A stretch of DNA of 64,000 nt, from the NCBI GenBank assembly GCA_902793195.1, contig CADBCS010000009.1, positions 57,080 through 121,079 on the forward strand, read 5' to 3'. Positions 62,741 to 64,000 of this stretch are shown here, piece after piece. The stretch is from an uncultured Coriobacteriaceae bacterium (GTDB taxonomy: Bacteria; Actinomycetota; Coriobacteriia; Coriobacteriales; Atopobiaceae). The notes below the pieces were generated by a model. The model made no database searches, was not told the origin of the DNA, and saw nothing but the letters and a program-made list of their open reading frames with translations. Each line of letters begins with the position of its first letter. Within the stretch, counting starts at the first letter, position 1. A program made the position numbers and the translations under genes.

Positions 62741-64000
62741 CTATGCCTCCTTCCTCAGTGCGTCGAAGGCCAGCTCCACGGCCTCCTCGCGGCTCATGCC
62801 CCTGGCCTGCTCTAGGTGGGCGCGCTCGATGATCTGCCGGTATCCCGTGGGTATCACCTTCACAAAGTGTGCTCGCGCAACTGCGAACTGGTACAGCAGC
62901 TTGATGCCCCGTGGGCTCGACGTGCGCTCGACGTGCTCCACGATGAGCTCGCGCACCTGCTCGAGCTCGGCGTCGGTCGGTTGCAGGAGCTCCACCATGT
63001 CCTTGTTACAGCGGCCCTCCAGGGTGTGAAGCTCGTCGTACACGTAGGCCACGCCGCCGCTCATGCCTGCGGCAAAGTTCGCGCCCACCTCGCCAAGGAT
63101 CACGGCAACGCCGCCGGTCATGTACTCGCATCCGTGGTTGCCTACGCCTTCTACCACCAGCGTCGCGCCCGAGTTGCGCACGCCAAAGCGCTGGCCTGCC
63201 AGCCCGTTGATGAATCCACGCCCGCTCGTGGCGCCATAGAACGCGACGTTGCCCACGCTCACGTTCTCGTCGAACTTGTAGGTGGCGTTCGCGTGGGGAC
63301 GCACCGTAACGATGCCGCCCGAGAGGCCCTTTCCCACGTAGTCGTTCGCCTCGCCCTCGATGTTGAGCGTGATGCCGTGGGGCAGGAAGGCGCCGAAGCT
63401 CTGGCCGCCCGAGCCCTCGCAGTCGATGGTTATGGCGCCTTCGGGCAGGCCCTCGGGGTGCTTGCGCGTAACGGTGGCGCCGAGCATGGTGCCCACGCAG
63501 CGGTTTACGTTGTCGATGTCGGCATGGAAGCGGACCGGTACCATGTGCTCCCGCGCGCTTGTCGTGTAGGGCACGAACAGCGTCGCGTCGAGCGTGCGGT
63601 CCAGGTGCAGGTCGGCCGCCATGTCGGGCAGGAACCGGACGCTGTCGGCTCCCGGTATGGCCTCCGCAAGCTGTGGCGTCGCCTTGTAGAGAAGGGCCGA
63701 GAGGTCACAGCTGTTCGCCTTGGGGTGGTCTGCCACCTTGCGCTGGCGCAGGCATTCGGGATGGCCCACCATCTCGTCGACGGTGCGGAATCCCAGCTGC
63801 GCCATGTGTTCGCGTAGGCTCTCGGCCACGAAGGTCATGAAGTTCACAACGTGCTCGGGTCTGCCCGCAAAGCGGCAGCGCAGGCGCTCGTCCTGGGTGC
63901 ATATGCCCACCGGACAGGTGTCCTGGTGGCAGTCGCGCTGCATGAGGCAGCCCATGGCCACCGGCGGCATGGTGGCGAAGCCGAACTCCTCCGCCCCGAG
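62741..64000 (-). CDS. gltB: Glutamate synthase large subunit, C-terminal part
   Basis: The reading frame runs through the right window edge, so only about 420 C-terminal residues are present. GAEEFGFATMPPVAMGC and CHQDTCPVGICTQDERLRCRF belong to the FMN/3Fe-4S region. The last ~240 residues are the GXGXG beta-helix domain (GSGGQSFGAFLPHGITLNIEGEANDYVGKGLSGG). It joins glutamine amide nitrogen and 2-oxoglutarate to make glutamate. It is first of gltB-gltD-carA-carB. Confidence 0.94.
   Translation of the reverse strand, partial: LGAEEFGFATMPPVAMGCLMQRDCHQDTCPVGICTQDERLRCRFAGRPEHVVNFMTFVAESLREHMAQLGFRTVDEMVGHPECLRQRKVADHPKANSCDLSALLYKATPQLAEAIPGADSVRFLPDMAADLHLDRTLDATLFVPYTTSAREHMVPVRFHADIDNVNRCVGTMLGATVTRKHPEGLPEGAITIDCEGSGGQSFGAFLPHGITLNIEGEANDYVGKGLSGGIVTVRPHANATYKFDENVSVGNVAFYGATSGRGFINGLAGQRFGVRNSGATLVVEGVGNHGCEYMTGGVAVILGEVGANFAAGMSGGVAYVYDELHTLEGRCNKDMVELLQPTDAELEQVRELIVEHVERTSSPRGIKLLYQFAVARAHFVKVIPTGYRQIIERAHLEQARGMSREEAVELAFDALRKEA

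Overview
The window is 64 kb of GC-rich DNA from an anaerobic actinobacterium. An Olsenella/Atopobium-type member of the Coriobacteriia fits best. The reasons are the high-GC codon use, the rpmF-plsX-acpP-rnc-smc-ftsY-ffh housekeeping run, a PTS with EI, an oxygen-independent (cbi-type) cobalamin pathway, and twin-arginine and lipobox secretion signals. The genus is an inference.

Layout. (1) 1-9.5 kb: a forward housekeeping operon (coiled-coil protein, YceD/DUF177, L32, PlsX, ACP, RNase III, SMC, FtsY, Ffh) that ends at a strong bidirectional hairpin. (2) 9.5-15.7 kb: an L,D-transpeptidase, a SpoU/TrmH RNA methylase, a polar amino-acid ABC transporter (ATPase, permease, Tat-type lipoprotein) and a Nudix hydrolase. 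(3) 15.7-16.4 kb: a cluster of degenerate inverted repeats followed by tRNA-His and tRNA-Lys. (4) 16.4-36.5 kb: a two-armed cobalamin locus. The reverse arm holds a Cys-rich protein, cobU, cobS and a short second cobU-like gene. The forward arm starts with a cobalamin riboswitch and holds an exported CbiK, a small NEAT-like lipoprotein, a BtuFCD-type importer, cbiD-F-G-H-J-ET-A-B, cobD, cobQ, cbiC, cobT and cobC. A second NEAT-like secreted protein lies just past its end on the other strand. CbiL, a corrinoid adenosyltransferase and a cobalt importer are not in the window.

(5) 37-43.5 kb: dinB with a LexA-type operator, a ketopantoate-reductase-like gene, a secreted DUF1002 protein, pyruvate kinase, a second cluster of the same repeat family beside tRNA-Arg (whose 3' end is duplicated), and glutathione peroxidase. 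(6) 43.6-47 kb: PTS EIIA, a 1-phosphofructokinase-type kinase and PTS enzyme I. (7) 47-54.2 kb: a lipid kinase with an altered GGDGT motif, then a four-gene membrane phospho-signalling cassette: FHA protein, VWA protein carrying a dead hydrolase domain, PP2C phosphatase and Ser/Thr kinase. (8) 54.2-56.6 kb: a BceAB-like ABC transporter and tRNA-Gly with another inverted repeat. (9) 56.7-64 kb: a reverse gltB-gltD-carA-carB operon for glutamate and carbamoyl phosphate, cut by the window edge.

The best candidates for undescribed biology are the FHA/VWA/PP2C/kinase cassette, the exported chelatase plus NEAT-like proteins in the B12 locus, and the tRNA-linked repeat family.
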